From Elymus sibiricus (lineage: Eukaryota > Streptophyta > Magnoliopsida > Poales > Poaceae), in assembly GCA_039707655.1 (NCBI GenBank), contig CM077663.1, positions 433,335,830-433,399,829 on the forward strand: a stretch of 64,000 nucleotides of DNA. The letters run 5' to 3'. Every line of letters begins with the position of its first letter. The stretch's first letter is position 1. The notes under the pieces are model-generated. The model saw only the letters and a list, made by a program, of their open reading frames with translations. It searched no databases and had not been told where the DNA came from. A program made the position numbers and the translations under genes. Of this stretch, positions 10,930 through 21,997 are shown piece by piece.

Positions 10930-12240
10930 CATGCTCTGACTGCAATTATCTAAGCAAAATCACATGCTAATCTTCTATGCAGATTGATTATTTATGGTCA
11001 CGTAGGGTCGGAGTTCTTTGACTGCAATTATCTCAGCACAATCACATGCTAATCTTCTGTAAATTACAAGATGTGCTCCTGTACAGATTGATTATTTACT
11101 TAATCTTAATTTTGTGACGAATCATCGAATTAATAGTGCTGAAAGATTCAAAAACTTTTTTAGCCTTTTTCGAGCAATTAATATGCACCTTTGTTCATGG
11201 ACGGGAGGTGCTTTTGATCTTCTAATTACTTCTTCCAGGTTAGGTTTTTGTGCTGCTGGTCAAAGGTATGTATATGACTGACTTATTAGATTTGTTTTTC
11301 TTCATGCGCATTGTTAGAGTAATATCCATGCGCTCTATTTTTTCCTTCCGAATTTCCTTCATGCATCACCGTATATGTTTCTTGTGATTTTCCACAACAC
11401 TTTTGTTCTTGCTATTTTTAGTTCTTGATCTGGACAATTGAAGAAGTGGTTAAAATTCGGTACATGGAGCTTTTGTAGTCCAGATTTTTAATCCAAACTT
11501 TGTTCATTTGGATTGTTATGAACTTGTGAAAAACCCCATTGTTAACTTTTGATTTTATTTACATCTGTCATTACTAATTCTCATCACTGATGATTGTTTG
11601 TAGTTAAGATATTCTGCTAATCCATAAGAATTAATGCTAATATGCACTATTCTATTAAATCTGAATTTCATTGGTGAAGCATGGTTGGAAAAGAAAAGTC
11701 ATGGATAAAGCTTAGTGATTTCCAGTGAAGAGTTTCTGCTCATCCATCAACTAATGCTAATCTAACCATTACATCCTGTGAAGATTTTTATTCCATGAGT
11801 CATGTAGCTTTTTGTTGTTGTTAAAGCTAGCTGTGTGATGCCCTTTCTGTTTCATGTGATTCGATGCATAGATAGACAGATTCTATGTTGTCAGCAGACT
11901 TGGTACTTTGACCTTCATAAGATTGCGCAAGGGGAGCTATGGGGATAGATTGACAGCAATATCTGCAAGCAGGAAATTAAAGCACAAAAACTGCTCCGTA
12001 TCCCCTTGGCTATAAGAATGCCCCGACTCCCTCGGCCGAAACCCCTGTTCCATTGCTTCCCATGCTCGACATTGTTGTCGCCGTTTTGCCGACTTCGCGA
12101 GAATCTCGCCGTTCGACTTCGCCGGAATTTTGTTCGCCTATTCTCGACCTATGGTCAGTGATTCAGTGCCTTCTGGCAGATTGATGCATATAGAATTATC
12201 TGCTATTTTACTATAATTTCGCCATCAAAAGATGTTCTAT
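10930..12240. other. AT-rich unassigned region with short duplications
   Basis: ACTGCAATTATCT(A/C)AGCA plus CATGCTAATCTTCT occurs at about 10939 and 11019, a local tandem duplication. No reading frame or element end was found in the rest. Confidence 0.4.
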
Positions 12241-12285
12241 TTGTTTGGTTACTAACTGATTTGGTTGTGCCCATCGATCATGATA

Positions 12286-12742
12286 GCCAATTTGGTTTCC
12301 TGTAAACTCAAGCTTCCTCTTTTTCATGATTATCAAAATACCTCCATCATGAAGAACAAAGGCTATTTGTGATTTTTGTATATCCTTCAGTTGCTTGCTG
12401 TGACCTAAAGAATTGGCAAGCAATCATATGTAACAGTCAGTCCTGTATGTTGATACATGACACGTGTATGAGCATGAGTCAATTGGTCGTACCAGCAGTT
12501 AGCAAGTCTTGTGCAATGTTTTCAAACAGAAGATTATTATTAATGATTACTGGAATGCCTTCTCTATTATTGCTATTGATTTTAGTATTATCCGATTACT
12601 GGATCAATAGATCAGCCTTGTCTGTTGGCATAGGCTCAAGCAAGCCTGTGTATTTTGCCTTTATTAGCAGTTGGTGCGGCTCAAGCGGCTAATTTGGTTT
12701 CCTGTGAACTCAAGCTTCCTGTTTTTCATGATTATTAAAAAT
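12286..12742 (+). repeat. Two diverged direct copies of a 50-bp segment
   Basis: AATTTGGTTTCCTGT(A/G)AACTCAAGCTTCCT(C/G)TTTTTCATGATTAT occurs at about 12289 and 12690. The significance is unknown. Confidence 0.75.
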
Positions 12743-13345
12743 TTGACTGGATCGATATCTTCTTGGAATTGTTCCTTGTGTATGCGCAGATGTAGATGCT
12801 ATTTTTTTTACAGTTTCAGAACACCTATGCATGCCAATGTGACACTATCTTCCCATTGATCCATCCATGGGCCGAAGCGACAATTTTGTTGCTCTATTCA
12901 GGTTGCAATCACGAACGAGCAAAGAATGTATGCACTGAACTACTGGAGTAAGGTAGTGAAATACTTCTTGCTGGCGTGAGTGGAAGTTTGGAACAGAGGA
13001 AGAAAACATACAACAGGGTGTATGCACTACAGGTATGCTACTACTTAAAGCCTTATTGCTTGTCTTGCAACGGAAGAGTACATGTCCTTCCATATAGAAC
13101 TTACAAATGGACTATAGACTGAGTATTTCTACTAGCAGCTTATAGCTCATCTTTGCAATTTTGTTGTCTCTGAAACATGAAGGTAAAAGGGAACAAATCG
13201 CTTTCTTTTAAATGGGTTTTATTCTGAATATAAATTAGCATGTCCAGGCCCTAGACCACTTCCTACATATGCATAACTAACAAGTGGTTCTTTTCTCATA
13301 TTTTTAGTTAATTGGATATTTTTTACATATTACATGTTTATAGGA

Positions 13346-13577
13346 ATGGCACAATATTCTCATGGCAGAATGAGGATGGGGCACTATGTGATCCAACATC
13401 TGTTCTACCAGCAGAGTTGATGGCATTCTATGGCAATACCAAGAATCCAAACATCAGCCCCGAAGTGATCCGTGGTGCTCAGTGATACACTCCAATGGAA
13501 ACATGAAGCCGTGGCTTGATGTCGCTTTCAACCAGTACAAGGCTATATGGACTAAGCATGTAGAGACTAGAATGTAA
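13346..13577 (+). pseudogene. GAUT-like galacturonosyltransferase, frameshifted 3' exon fragment
   Basis: After an intact-looking acceptor (CATGTTTATAG|GAATGG), the frame reads WQNEDGALCDPTSVLPAELMAFYG and then NISPEVIRGA. In a shifted frame it continues IHSNGNMKPWLDVAFNQYKA followed by WTKHVE to a TAA at 13575-13577. The NGNMKPWLD...W.K.V pattern is the C-terminal signature of GT8-family GAUT enzymes, Golgi enzymes that build pectin and related polysaccharides. One base is missing near 13483, so the frame breaks between the two parts. The retained splice acceptor shows the copy is genomic, not reverse-transcribed. It lies inside the proposed Helitron at 7873-14453, which fits gene-fragment capture. 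Upstream exons were not recognised. Confidence 0.6.
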
Positions 13578-14600
13578 TTCCTGACACTGTAACTTTGGTC
13601 TCTCGAGTAATTTAAGAAATGCTCCAAGAATAAGTCATCCGCCAATATATTAATTATATAGGAAAAGAGTGAACTATCTATTTATATCTGTTATGGATGA
13701 ACATATGTGTACTATTTCTCCAACTGGAAGGAAAATATTGGTGTTTGCTCCATGGCGAAGCGCTAAAGAGGCATGCATGGACAGACACAGGACTTGCCCT
13801 CCCTCCATGAAACAAGCGAGCTGGAGTATGACGGACGGTGTATAGACTTGCTATAGGAGTAGCATGCATTTAAGTTTCAAACAAGGGATTTCCCTGCCAC
13901 AGTTCAGTGACATGTATGTTGTGTGGTGTCCGATCTCATTGTAAGGACTAAGGAGTGTCGTATTTCTCCTTTTGCGGAGTTAGAAGAGATTTCATTGCTT
14001 AATGAGTTACAAGTTCGCTACTACAAAGCATAGGAACATGTGCAGGTCCAGAGTGCAACCATACTGCGGTACGGCCCTCGGCACGACCAAAAGTAGCAAG
14101 GTGATGGCTAACAGCATTCTGGCTCCTACTTACATGAACAATGGTTACAACCCTTTCACCGAAGAACCTTCTAAATTCATTCACTATAATCACGTGTGGC
14201 AATCCATCGAGAGAAGACGATTGGATTAATTTGACTATCTCCATGCAATCCATTTTGACGTCCACCAGAGTTCTAGACCATTGAAGAGCGAGGTTGAGAC
14301 CCTCCTCACAAGCAAGGAACTCGGCTTGAAGTGTCCCGGGGTGTCGTATTCATATAAAGGACGTGGACGTGGGGATTTTGAGCCATGTTTATTGGGTTGT
14401 TATGGGTGTCTGAATTTTTCTTTCCCGTTGCAACGCACGGGCATGTGTGCTAGTAATAATAATAATGAAGCACGGAGTGCTACTTCCCGTCCACCGTCGT
14501 AATACGTTTCTTCCCACGAATTTACGCTTTCTCTCATAATTTTTGTCTGTCAGTATTTTTTTGGCACATACATAAAATAAAAAAGATGGTAATCCCACCT

Positions 14601-15150
14601 GGGCCCGAACCGGACCATGTCGCCACCTGCAGCTCCCTCATGCCCGAGCTACCCTCACGCCCGCAAGATGCCTCGCCAGCGACCCCACACCTCCGCCACG
14701 CCCCGTCGCCGACGACCTTCCCCGTCGTACCTCCCGCCCGGGCCCGAACCGGACCATGCCACCGCCCGCAGCTCCCTCCTGACCGAGCTACCCTCGCGCC
14801 CGCGAGACGCCTCGCCGGCGACCCCACACCTCCGCCACGCCCAGCCGCCGACGACCTTCCCCGTCGTACCTCCCACCCGGGCCCGAACCGGACCATGCCG
14901 CCGCCCGCAGCTCCCTCCTGGCCGAGCTACCCTCGCACCCGCAAGACGCCTCGCCGGCGACCCCACACCTCCGCCACGCCCCGCCGCCGCCGACCTTCCC
15001 CGTCGTACCTCCCACCCGGGCCCAAACCGGACCATGCCGCCACCCGCAGCTCCCTCCTGCCCGAGCTACCCTCGCGCCCGCGAAACGCCTTGCCAGCGAC
15101 CCCACACCTCCGCCACGCCCCGCCGCTGACGACCATCCCCGTCGTACCTC
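14601..15150 (+). repeat. GC-rich 139-bp tandem repeat, four copies
   Basis: GGGCCCGAACCGGACCATG starts at 14601, 14740, 14879 and (with one change) 15018, a constant 139-bp spacing. Each unit is proline/arginine-codon-like in every frame because of its composition. Since 139 is not a multiple of three, a protein would read the units in three different frames. The long open frames here (for example 14586-15494) are therefore most likely non-coding. Confidence 0.9.
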
Positions 15151-15748
15151 CGGCCACTCCGCCGCCTCGCCCCTCTCCCGTTTCCTCCATCCTCTCGATC
15201 TCCTCTCACCTCTCTCCCTCTTTCTCGCTGAACAACGACCTCTGGGAGGGCCATGGTGCTGCCGGCCCTAAATCTCGCCGGATCCGGCCGCCTCCACGCC
15301 AAATCCGCCGGAAATGGATCCACCCCAGCCAGATCTGCCAGGATCCGACTGGGCCTCACTGTCGCCACCACTGGAGCATCGCCCCACTCAACCTGCCACG
15401 CCGCCGTTGCCTGCCCCAGCCGGCCCGACATCAAGCCAAGGCCCAACCCAAGTCGAGCCGCTGCCATACTAAAAAATTTACTACGTATAGTTGATGCACC
15501 ACTGGGCCTACTTAGCATAAAATCGCCACCATGATGGGCCTTCTTTTATTCGCAGCGAACCACACAACAATATTTCGTGTTAAATTGTCCCACCTTGCTT
15601 CTTTAGACCGATTCTTACGAGTTTATATACGTCACGGTTGAGTTTGAATATCAGCAAGATGACTAAAATAGACAATCAGTACCGATGATTAATAGGAAAA
15701 TGGCAGGAATCGTGGGCAGTCTTGGGGGTATATTAAAGGAATGATGGA

Positions 15749-17327
15749 TGACGTGCTTGGACTGCGTCGGTATTTCCCCAAAGAGAAAGAGATGATGCAG
15801 CACAGCGACGGTAAGTATTTCCCTCAGTTATGAAACCAAGGTTATCGAACCAGTAGGAGGATCACCACCACCCAATAAGCAGCACATGCACACAAACAAC
15901 AAATACTTGCAACCCGACGCGAAAGAGAGGTTGTCAATCTCTCTACGGTAATAAGATAGATTAGGTAGTGATAGATAGGAGAGATAGATCTCTCAAGAAC
16001 ACAAAATAAAAAGGGCAAATAAAATATGCAGCAATATGTTTTTGGGTTTTTGGTTTTGTAGATCTGAAAACAAAGATTGCAAAAACGTAGATCGGAAAGC
16101 AATATGATGGAAAACTAGACCCGGGGGGCCGTAGGGTTCACTAGTGGCTTCTCTCATGAGTATAGCGCACGGTGGGTGAACAAATTACTGTTGGGCAATT
16201 GATAGAAAATCGAATAGTCATGACGATATCCAAGGCGATGATCATTATATAGGCATCACGTCCAAGATAGATAGATCGACTCCTGCCTGCATTTACCTCT
16301 ATTACTCCACACATTGACCGCTATCCAGCATGCATCTAGTGTATTAAGTTCATGGAAAAACGGAGTAATGCAATAAGAACGATGACATGATGTAGACAAT
16401 ATCTATTCATGTAGGAATAGACCCCATCTTGTTATCCTTAATAGCAACGATACATGCGTGTCTTGCTGCCCCTTCTGTCACTGGGAAAGAACACCGCAAG
16501 ATCGAACCCATCACAAAGCACCTCTTCCCATGGCAAGAAAAATCGATCTAGTCGGCCTAACTAAACCAAAGATTAGAAGAAGAAATACGATGCTATAAGC
16601 AATCATGCATATAAAAGATCAAAGAAGACTCGAATAATATTCATGGATAGAAACTGATCATGAACTCAAAATTCATCGGATCCCAACAAACACACCGCAA
16701 AAGTTTACATCAAATAGATCTTCAAGAGACCATTGTATTGAGAATCATAAGAGAGAGAGAAGAAGCCATCTAGCTACTGCCTACGGACCCGTAGGTCTAT
16801 GGTGGACTACTCACACATCATCGGAGAGGCACCTATGAGGAAGATGAACCCCTCCGTGATGGTGTTTAGATTCGATCTCGCGGTTCTGAAACTTGCGGCG
16901 GCTGGAATTGTGTTTCGTCGACTCCTTTAGGGTTTTCCGAATATTTGAGAATTTATAGGCATCAGAGGCGGTGCGGAAGGGGGGCGAGGAGGGCACAACC
17001 CATCAGGGCGCGTCGGGGCCCCCCCGGCGCGCCCTGGTGGGTTGTGCTCTCCACAGCCCACCTCTCCGGCAGTTGTTTGGCCCACTGGGTGTCTTCTGGT
17101 CCAAAAAAAATCTTCAAAAAGTTTCGTCGCGATTGGACTCCGTTTGATATTGATTTTCTGCGAAGTAAAAAACAAGCAAAAACAGCAACTGGCACTTTGG
17201 CACTATGTCAATAGGTTAGTCCCAAAAAATAATATAAAGTTATAATAAAATGATTGTAAAACATCCAAGAATGATAATATAACAGCATGGAAAAAGCAAA
17301 AATTATAGATACGTTGCAGACATATCA
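15749..17327 (-). mobile_element. Solo LTR of an Athila/gypsy-group retrotransposon
   Basis: Read on the minus strand, it begins TGATATGTCTGCAACGTATC at 17327 and ends CACGTCA at 15749. It is flanked by perfect 5-bp duplications ATGGA (15744-15748 and 17328-17332). The length is 1579 bp. The start resembles the LTRs of abundant Triticeae elements such as Sabrina or WHAM (from memory). No internal region is present, so it is a product of LTR-LTR recombination. A GGGCGCG...CGCGCCC inverted repeat lies at about 17006-17033. The left half resembles the LTR piece at 56474-57031. Confidence 0.9.
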
Positions 17328-17332
17328 ATGGA

Positions 17333-18060
17333 TTAGAGAATTGTGGAGCGAAAGATATTCACATACATGCAAGAATGGATCACAGACGTGCAACCTGCAT
17401 GGGCAGGATTAGTGTGTGTGACGGTGTATTAAAGGAAGGATAGACTGAAAAATTATGGAATGGAAGAATATTAACATATATGGGCAGGACATCGAAGAAT
17501 GATGATGCCGAGGAGGGCTATCTTGATGTGCATTACTGCCCATCCTTTCGCCTCGACCAAGCGAGGCCACAGAAAGCTCGGTGAGTTATTGAGTAATAAC
17601 TGGGTGAGTTATCATCATTCTGTTGTTTTTCATGTTCGGTGCAACAAATGAATCCATTGATAATGTTTCTTTTGCATTATTGGCATGTCCTAAACACAAG
17701 CACTTCACTTACACAACATGCATGCATTTTTTTCTCGTAAAAAATAACACGCTCTGGCGAGAGTCGACCCACACGCACACATTTGTCTTCCCGTTCCCTA
17801 CTCTAAAAAAATACTTTATTTCAAATGTCTTTCCCTCCCGAGTAAACGCCGTCGTCGGCCACCATTCTCGACTGACGCCGTCTGTCCGCTATGCCGCTCT
17901 ACAGCAACATAAATCGGTCATTTTTGCTTCGGGCGAATCTTCACACGTTCTCCGTACGCGGCCTTGAGGCTAAGCTTATCCAGTTGGGTTTCTACCGTGT
18001 TGTCTCCTTGGATGCCGGCATGGCTTCCCCAACTGGACCTCCTCGATGGCGTTCATATAG
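17333..18060. other. No gene seen
   Basis: Unassigned sequence between the solo LTR and the Helitron terminus. The open frames at 17623-17967 and 17891-18085 have no recognisable features. Confidence 0.4.
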
Positions 18061-18131
18061 TTTAGCCCATGTTATTAGGCTATGAAGTGTGATTTTTTTC
18101 TCCCGTTGCAACGCACGGGCATTTGTGCTAG

Positions 18132-18971
18132 TCTCTACCTAATAATAAAACAACTATTGCTTCTGGTTGTATTACCCCTGAAGTTGCGAATAATTACCCA
18201 TCATGCCACGTTAAGTGGGAAAACGATTCGTTTTTTACATCGGCTGTTGTGATGGTTAAGAGGCAACAACATGGGCGTCCTACTGGTTAGACTGTTCATC
18301 TCCTAGCCAGGAGGCCTGGGTTCGAACCCCACCTCTTCCCCTTTTTCTCTCTCACTATATGAGATGTTGATTCCTATATACGATGATGTACACGAAACTG
18401 CTGATACAAGCTTTATATAAACCGGTGGCTTAACGTTAATTTTCATATTGTTTGAAATTATGCTCATAATTTATTTTTTAAGAATATCGATGTTGATATG
18501 CAACCTTAAACTTTTGGTACACATGTCCTTACAGATTGATTGTTTTCGGTGGAGCTGTCTAATATGTTTGCAATCAAATTAAGTCTTAACTTGAATTAAA
18601 GTTGCAAACACATATATCAATAAAACAAAAATAATCCTCGTATGCACGTGTTATCATTGAATACTAAAATATACTTGTTGTTTTCGTTATAATGAAATAT
18701 TTGTTAGGCATCACTAAGGAAAAATGACAACAAAGGCGTAAACATATACCGGCAAGGCGGTAACTAGGTAGATATTTCTGTTGTATAATGAATTGGAAAC
18801 ACCTTGAGTATACTTTAAAATGCATTCTACGTTTATGTTTTTGCACATCACCACTTATCATGCTGCTTGTTGTATAGTATATTGAAAATTTTCAAGAGAT
18901 TTGCTAATGTCGTCGATGTTTGAGGCTTGATTTTTTTTTCTCGCGTTGCAACCCACGGACATGTTTGCTAG
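18132..18971 (+). mobile_element. Short non-autonomous Helitron (840 bp)
   Basis: The 5' end is TCTCTACCTAATAATAAAAC. The 3' end is GCGTTGCAACCCACGGACATG then TTTG and CTAG at 18968-18971, followed by T. It abuts the CTAG of the preceding Helitron directly. The interior is AT-rich and non-coding and contains a tRNA-like block at about 18245-18340. Confidence 0.7.
18245..18340 (+). other. tRNA-like sequence with B-box inside the Helitron
   Basis: The segment has ACTGGTTAGACTG (A-box-like) and GGTTCGAACCCC (B-box) with a CCTAGCCAGGAGG anticodon-arm-like stretch between them. It is the kind of pol III promoter-like block found in some grass repeats. A full cloverleaf with a paired acceptor stem is not evident, so I do not call it a tRNA gene. 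Confidence 0.5.
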
Positions 18972-18979
18972 TAGAAACC

Positions 18980-20400
18980 AAGATGAGGTGGATCTATTCC
19001 CGCGTCAGAGATCTGCAGCCAGACTTAGCAAATCCGCCAGCCTTAAATATCCGCGGACGCGCCATGTCAATGTTCAGACTATTTCAAGCATCCATTTGTT
19101 TGTTTATGTAGCCATACTTCTTATTTTTTTTATATGTCCAATTACTTGCATGTGATTGGATGAGACGAAGAGAAAAAAAGTAATAAGAATAAAGAAAGAG
19201 AAAAAGATGGCTCAGGATGGACCGCGTCATACGTAACGGACTGACCGGGCGCATTAGTGAGCCCACATATCCTCCTTAGACTTGTCGGTATCAATATAGT
19301 GGTTTCCGGACAGGTTGAACGTATAGGGATGGTATGAAAGATCTAGTTAAGTCCATTTTTTTTCTCTCTTATGTCCGGCCACTAATTGAGCGTGTCCACG
19401 AACGTTTAAGGAGGATTTAAGGAGGCCGGATATAGATGCTCGTGGGCGCCGGTTTTATAACCTTCCCTGAATTTTGTTTTTCTTTTCTTTTCCTATGTTT
19501 TTTCTTCTTTCGCTTGTTCCGGTATTCTTCTCTTTCCATTTTTTTGTTTCATGAATATTTTTAATAATTCAGACATTTGTTGAAATGTGGCAACAATTTT
19601 CAAGTTTGGGAATATTAGTTTAATTTTGGAATATTTTTGAAATCAAAGAATATTTTAAAGTTCATGAATCTTTTTTGAAATTTGGAAAAAAATCAAATTT
19701 ATTTATTTTTTGATTGGAAAACTTTTGGGATTATTTTTTGAATAATTTTTTAAATTTGGAAATCTTATTTCTCCAAAAACATCAGCGAATCCAAGCTAAA
19801 ATTAAAATTCGGATCAAAAGTACGTATACCCTAAGGCATGGCAATGCTAGACACATAGAACATGGATTCACGAGAAATAAGTTGGGGACCGGAGGTTAAA
19901 TATAGCATAGATCGATCGCGCGGAAGGGTTTAAACTGAAATTGAACGAGTAGAGAGATCCGACAGAGTTATGATAGGGTTTGGAGAGGTTTGAGAGGAAG
20001 AAGAAGAAGAAATGGATGAGGTAGAGAAAACTTAACTCATGCCTCCAGTATGGAATGACGCCTTTCCATCCTGTACTCCGAAGCCAACATTGTATCTGCA
20101 AGTACCTCATACGATCGTGTAAGCGCCACCGTGCGTACAGGTCTCTTCTTCGTATGGCTGCAGGTGGCATACAGGGGCGCAACTTCCATTTGCCATTTTA
20201 TTTGTGGATGTCGTGCCCGACAAGTTAATTATTTCTTGTTCGAAAAGTATACGACTTAGAAACCAAGTCGGTTTAAGATTGTGATCGCGACACGATACCT
20301 CCTCTGGTCCTATTATATATATTGCTACCAGCCGCGACCAAGGATATATCGAAAAAAAACCTAGGGTTTGCATCATATCAAAACTTGGGCTGCCATCGTA
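18980..20400. other. No gene seen
   Basis: The stretch 19450-19800 is T/A-rich with many GGAA/TTTG words. No element terminus or convincing frame was found. Confidence 0.4.
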
Positions 20401-20430
20401 GTCTACTTCATCCCATGGCGGGAATCCATG

Positions 20431-20900
20431 CCAGGTTCGAACGAATTCGAAATCCGTATGCACGTTGTGTCACGTCCGACCATTTTATCGATGTTTTTTG
20501 ACCGAGAAAACACCAGAAAGTGCAAAACTTGCCGCAAAGCCAAACAACTTGGCATGGTGCCTTGAATTGGTGATACAAAGCCATGAAAAAAATTGAGGCA
20601 ATTTGACGATGTTGAAAAAGACTTGATCTTAAATGTACCCTTCCGACCCTACCCGAACACCCTCTATTGAATATGGTTTGCTTTTCGACATCCCTGAAAT
20701 GACCCTGACTTTTGGCACCAGTTGAGCATGCCCAAAGAAGACATCCTTGCCAGGTTTGAACGAATTCGGACACTGTATGCACGTTGCGTCACGTCCGGCC
20801 ATTTTATGACCTAGAAAACTCCAAAAAATGGAAAAATTGTCGAAAACCAAAATGAAGTGGCATGGTAACTTGAATTGGTGATACAAGGCCATGAAAAAAA
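20431..20900 (+). repeat. Diverged 319-bp-spaced direct repeat
   Basis: CCAGGTT(C/T)GAACGAATTCG, followed by TATGCACGTTG(T/C)GTCACGTC and a matching tail to TTGAATTGGTGATACAA, occurs from 20431 and again from 20750. The copies extend over about 150 bp. This resembles the interior repeats of CACTA elements, but no CACTA termini were found here. Confidence 0.65.
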
Positions 20901-20904
20901 ATAA

Positions 20905-21990
20905 GATTGTCTATGAGTAACATGAAACTGTTATTATTAGTTATTGACATAAACAATAAAGACAAATATAAAATGCAATAATTTAAGAAAACATATTTGA
21001 AAATCATGATTTAAAACAAAAACTTAAAACTGCAAAACTAAAACATAAATTTTAAAGGGAAATTACTAAGTTATGTCACATGTAATAAAAACAGTACTAT
21101 GTTCTATGTAAACTTACAAAATTATGTTACATGTAAAAGTACATTACATTATTAACTACAATATTTCTGTAGTTATTTAATCTGACGCAACAGTTAAGAA
21201 AAATATATTGAAATTTGTGACGGATAGTTCTAAAAATAATAAATGAAACAATTTTTTAGAAAAAAAATATAAAGTATAAATTAAACAAAAGGACGCCCCA
21301 ACCCACGCCTCTAAGCTTCGTGGCCTCTGGCCCTTACTGGGTCGACCCAACGCGCGTCACCCTAATGTTGGCCCAACACGTGTCAGCGTGCACCACCCGC
21401 ATAGCCCCGGTTGTTTAGTACCACCTCGTCACGCGAGGGGCGTGCCGACCGGCTTAAACAGCCGGTCATGTCCTTCCATGCCGAGCTCCTTTCATATAAA
21501 ACCTCTCTTGCCCCGTGACGACGTCATCACCCTATGGCCCTGGTGGCTGCTCCTTACGTACATCTCATACATCCCACATTGGGATGTTGATATACTAATT
21601 TGTCGAATGACCATACTGGTTTCATATGATTTGTATGTGTGTTGGGGGTACCGAAGCGGCCCTCTCATTGAAAATGGTTTTATAAGTTGAGGAGGTGTAT
21701 TCAAGTCGTAATCTAAAATTTAAACTCAACCCATACTGCAAATAGTTAGTGCATAATTTATTCTTCGAATAAACCATTGACCATTTTCTTTTCTGCGTGC
21801 TATGAATTACATCAGCCCGAGGTCTAAATCCAATATTATATACAGCCTCACTCGTATATACAGACTTATATACATGTCCGAAATACGGAATCAATGATGA
21901 GTCTATGCCATCTTGCAATGCAATGTACGAAGTATATGCAGCGTAATCAAATTAGAGAACCGGTATGTATGTGCGCGGCCGAGATACAGA
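20905..21990. other. AT-rich then mixed intergenic sequence, downstream of the sigma-factor gene
   Basis: The span 20905-21290 is very AT-rich. The span 21290-21560 is GC-richer. The sigma-factor 3' UTR probably lies in the right part. Nothing else could be supported. Confidence 0.4.
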
Positions 21991-21997
21991 TAATTTT

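Larger units (their letters stand above)
7873..14453 (+). mobile_element. Candidate non-autonomous Helitron carrying a gene fragment
   Basis: The left end A|TCTTTTACCTAATAATAAAG, continuing CGGCTATCGCTTCTG, matches the start of the 18132 Helitron (CTAATAATAAAACAACTATTGCTTCTG). A closer TCTCTACC start lies at 7803, separated from it by a TC/T-rich expansion, so the true left end may be 7803. The right end has the hairpin CCCGTTGCAACGCACGGG followed by CATGTGTG and CTAG at 14450-14453, then T. These are the Helitron hallmarks (TC start, 3' hairpin, CTRR end, insertion between A and T). No Rep/helicase frame is visible. Inside are a Harbinger MITE, a palindrome-bounded segment and a GAUT gene fragment. 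The link between the two termini is inferred. Confidence 0.45.
14454..18131 (+). mobile_element. Possible second Helitron; 3' terminus clear, 5' uncertain
   Basis: A Helitron 3' end (hairpin CCCGTTGCAACGCACGGG, then CATTTGTG and CTAG at 18128-18131) is followed immediately by another Helitron start. The 5' end may be next to the previous CTAG at 14453, where AATAATAATAATGAAGCA resembles an eroded Helitron start. If so, the element carries the 139-bp repeats and was later invaded by the solo LTR at 15749-17327. Only the 3' terminus is well supported. Confidence 0.4.

Noticed and set aside
14586..15494. 302-codon proline/arginine-rich frame
   Set aside because: It rides on a 139-bp tandem repeat whose period is not divisible by three.
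18245..18340. A tRNA gene
   Set aside because: The A- and B-box-like words are present, but no full cloverleaf with a paired acceptor stem could be seen, and it lies within a Helitron.
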